A stretch of 7,879 bases of DNA, from contig PKWR01000027.1 of NCBI GenBank assembly GCA_003133285.1, positions 1 through 7,879 on the forward strand, written 5' to 3'. Position 1 is the stretch's first letter. Every line of letters begins with the position of its first letter. The notes under the pieces are model-generated. The model was given only the letters and a program-made list of their open reading frames with translations, was not told the DNA's origin and made no database searches. Made by a program: the position numbers and the translations under genes. Origin of the DNA: Coriobacteriia bacterium (GTDB lineage: Bacteria; Actinomycetota; Coriobacteriia; Anaerosomatales; PALSA-660). This document shows, piece by piece, positions 6,546-7,879 of the stretch.

Positions 6546-7652
6546 CTAGAGTCTCGCGACGACCAGGTCGCCCATCTCCACCGTGCCGACCAGCATGGCC
6601 GGATCGGTGGTCTCATCGGCGATGTCGCGCGTGCGGTACCCGTCGTCGAGCGTGCGCGCGATGGCCCCCGAGAGCGTGTCGGCGGCCTCCGGCATCCCGA
6701 GGGAGTGGCGGAACATCATCTCGACCGACAGCAGCATCGCGAGGGGGTTCGCGACGCCCAGGCCGGCGATGTCGGGCGCCGATCCGTGGCTCGGCTCGTA
6801 GAGGGCCGTGCCATCTCCCAGCGAGGCGGATGCGAGCATGCCGAGCGACCCGGTGAGCATGGACGCCTCGTCGGAGAGGATATCTCCGAACATGTTCTCG
6901 GTGACCATCACGTCGAACTGGGCCGGCTGGCGGACCAGCTGCATCGCGGTGTTGTCCACGAGCTGGTCGATGAGCTCGACACCGGGATAGTCGCGCGCCA
7001 CCTCGTGCACGACCTCCCGCCACAACCGCGAGGACTCGAGCACGTTGGCCTTGTCGACCGAGTGGAGACGCCCGCGCCGGCCGGCCGCGGCCTCGAACGC
7101 CGTGCGCGCGATGCGTTCGATCTCGTACTCACGGTAGTCGAGCGTGTCGTAAGCGCGCCTGCCGGCGCCACCGCCCGTCGCCGCCCCGGGGGAGTCCGCC
7201 TCGCGACCCCGCTCGCCGAAGTAGAGGCCGCCCGTGAGCTCGCGGACGATCAGCATGTCCACGCCTTCGAGGGCCTCGGGCTTCAGCGACGACGCACCCC
7301 TGAGCGGCGGGAAGATGCGCACCGGCCGCAGGTTCGCGTAGAGGCCGAGCTCCTTGCGGATCCCGAGCAGCCCCTGCTCCGGCCGCGGCTTGGCGGGGTC
7401 GGTCGTGTCCCACTTGGGACCCCCGATGGCCGCCAGCAGCACGGCATCGGCTGCGCGCGCTTCGGCGAGCGTCTCGGCAGGCAGCGGAGAGCCGGTCTCG
7501 TCGATGGCGATGCCGCCGAGCAACGCCTCGCTCAGCTCGAACCCCACGTCCCACCGCTCGCCGACGGCACGCAGGACCTTGACGGCCTCACGCATGATCT
7601 CGGGACCGATGCCGTCGCCGGGGAGCAGGCAGATGCGGACGGAGCGGGTCAC
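6546..7652 (-). CDS. leuB: 3-isopropylmalate dehydrogenase
   Basis: This NAD-dependent cytoplasmic enzyme oxidatively decarboxylates 3-isopropylmalate in leucine synthesis. In organisms with CimA it, or a close relative, also handles 3-methylmalate on the way to 2-oxobutyrate. Its 368 residues fit the family. It has LLPGDGIGPEI (9-19), the substrate Arg residues R109 and R112 in NLRPVR, R137 in VREL and Y144 in GGLYFGE. Also present are K201 in DKANVL, D233 in VDNTAMQ, metal ligands D257 and D261 in FGDILSDE, and GSAPDIAG (290-297). A Gly/Ala-rich stretch (about 153-166) is slightly longer and simpler than in typical members. The start is GTG (7652-7650), which overlaps the leuD stop by 4 nt (GTGA on the coding strand), so translation is probably coupled. 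No alternative function is likely given the full motif set and the neighbours. Confidence 0.97.
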   Translation of the reverse strand: MTRSVRICLLPGDGIGPEIMREAVKVLRAVGERWDVGFELSEALLGGIAIDETGSPLPAETLAEARAADAVLLAAIGGPKWDTTDPAKPRPEQGLLGIRKELGLYANLRPVRIFPPLRGASSLKPEALEGVDMLIVRELTGGLYFGERGREADSPGAATGGGAGRRAYDTLDYREYEIERIARTAFEAAAGRRGRLHSVDKANVLESSRLWREVVHEVARDYPGVELIDQLVDNTAMQLVRQPAQFDVMVTENMFGDILSDEASMLTGSLGMLASASLGDGTALYEPSHGSAPDIAGLGVANPLAMLLSVEMMFRHSLGMPEAADTLSGAIARTLDDGYRTRDIADETTDPAMLVGTVEMGDLVVARL

Positions 7653-7879
7653 TTCTCCACCTTGTCCTTCACGGACTCGATCAGCCCGCCTCGCTCGATG
7701 ATCGCCTTCACGAACGGCGGGAACGGCTGCGCCGTGTAGACCTCGACGGTCGTGAGATCGGTGATGGTGCCGGTGTCGGCGTCGACCGCGACGCGGTCGC
7801 CGTCGCGGATCCCGGCCGCGGCCTCGGCCGACTCCATGATGGGCAGCCCGGTGTTGATGGCGTTGCGGTAGAAGATGCG
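7649..7879 (-). CDS. leuD: 3-isopropylmalate dehydratase small subunit, C-terminal part (5' end beyond window)
   Basis: The last 76 residues of LeuD are present. With the LeuC large subunit it isomerises 2- to 3-isopropylmalate, and in the citramalate pathway the equivalent citramalate step. The fragment begins RIFYRNAINTGLPI, the aconitase-swivel motif that follows the substrate-contacting loop in LeuD. It continues with ESAEAAAGIRDGDRVAV and ends FPPFVKAIIERGGLIESV plus a charged tail. That ending resembles the short (about 160-170 residue) LeuD type rather than the roughly 200-residue enterobacterial type. The gene continues past the right edge, where leuC would be expected. Its stop overlaps the leuB GTG start. 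Confidence 0.9.
   Translation of the reverse strand, partial: RIFYRNAINTGLPIMESAEAAAGIRDGDRVAVDADTGTITDLTTVEVYTAQPFPPFVKAIIERGGLIESVKDKVEK

Noticed and set aside
6540..7739. Plus-strand open frame of 399 codons opposite leuB
   Set aside because: It is antisense to a complete 3-isopropylmalate dehydrogenase and has no motif of its own.

Overview
The window is uniformly GC-rich DNA, roughly two-thirds G+C by eye, with strong third-position G/C bias. It is densely coded, with 4-nt start/stop overlaps between several genes. Codon style and gene types fit a high-GC bacterium, most likely an actinomycete-lineage or Coriobacteriia-like Actinomycetota member, but I see no marker that fixes the taxon. 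There are no RNA genes, CRISPR arrays, insertion sequences or phage genes.

Three blocks are present. (1) Positions 1-1183, minus strand: the N-terminal 394 residues of citramalate synthase (cimA), running off the left edge. (2) Positions 1292-5501, plus strand: a compact five-gene unit made of an OmpR-type response regulator, a sensor-poor histidine kinase, a BcrA/LanF-type ABC ATPase and two paralogous ABC-2 permeases. It ends at a perfect 13-bp hairpin, 5514-5541. (3) Positions 5566-7879, minus strand: ilvE, leuB and the 3' end of leuD, reading leuD > leuB > ilvE toward the plus-strand unit.

The two minus-strand blocks belong to one pathway. CimA makes citramalate from pyruvate and acetyl-CoA. 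LeuCD and LeuB can convert citramalate to 2-oxobutyrate, the isoleucine precursor, and they also make leucine. IlvE performs the final transamination of branched-chain amino acids. The natural reading is one biosynthetic cluster (leuD-leuB-ilvE-cimA) into which an oppositely oriented regulator/transporter cassette has been placed, although no mobile-element scars are visible.

The cassette resembles systems that sense a membrane-active peptide or cell-wall antibiotic and export or expel it (LanFEG/BcrAB type). Its ATPase carries Glu in place of the Q-loop Gln, the 'E-loop' described for lantibiotic-immunity ATPases. No bacteriocin precursor or biosynthesis gene is present, so it looks like a stand-alone resistance module. 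The substrate is unknown. I found no clearly new system here. The noteworthy points are the cassette's position inside the amino-acid cluster and the unusual kinase.
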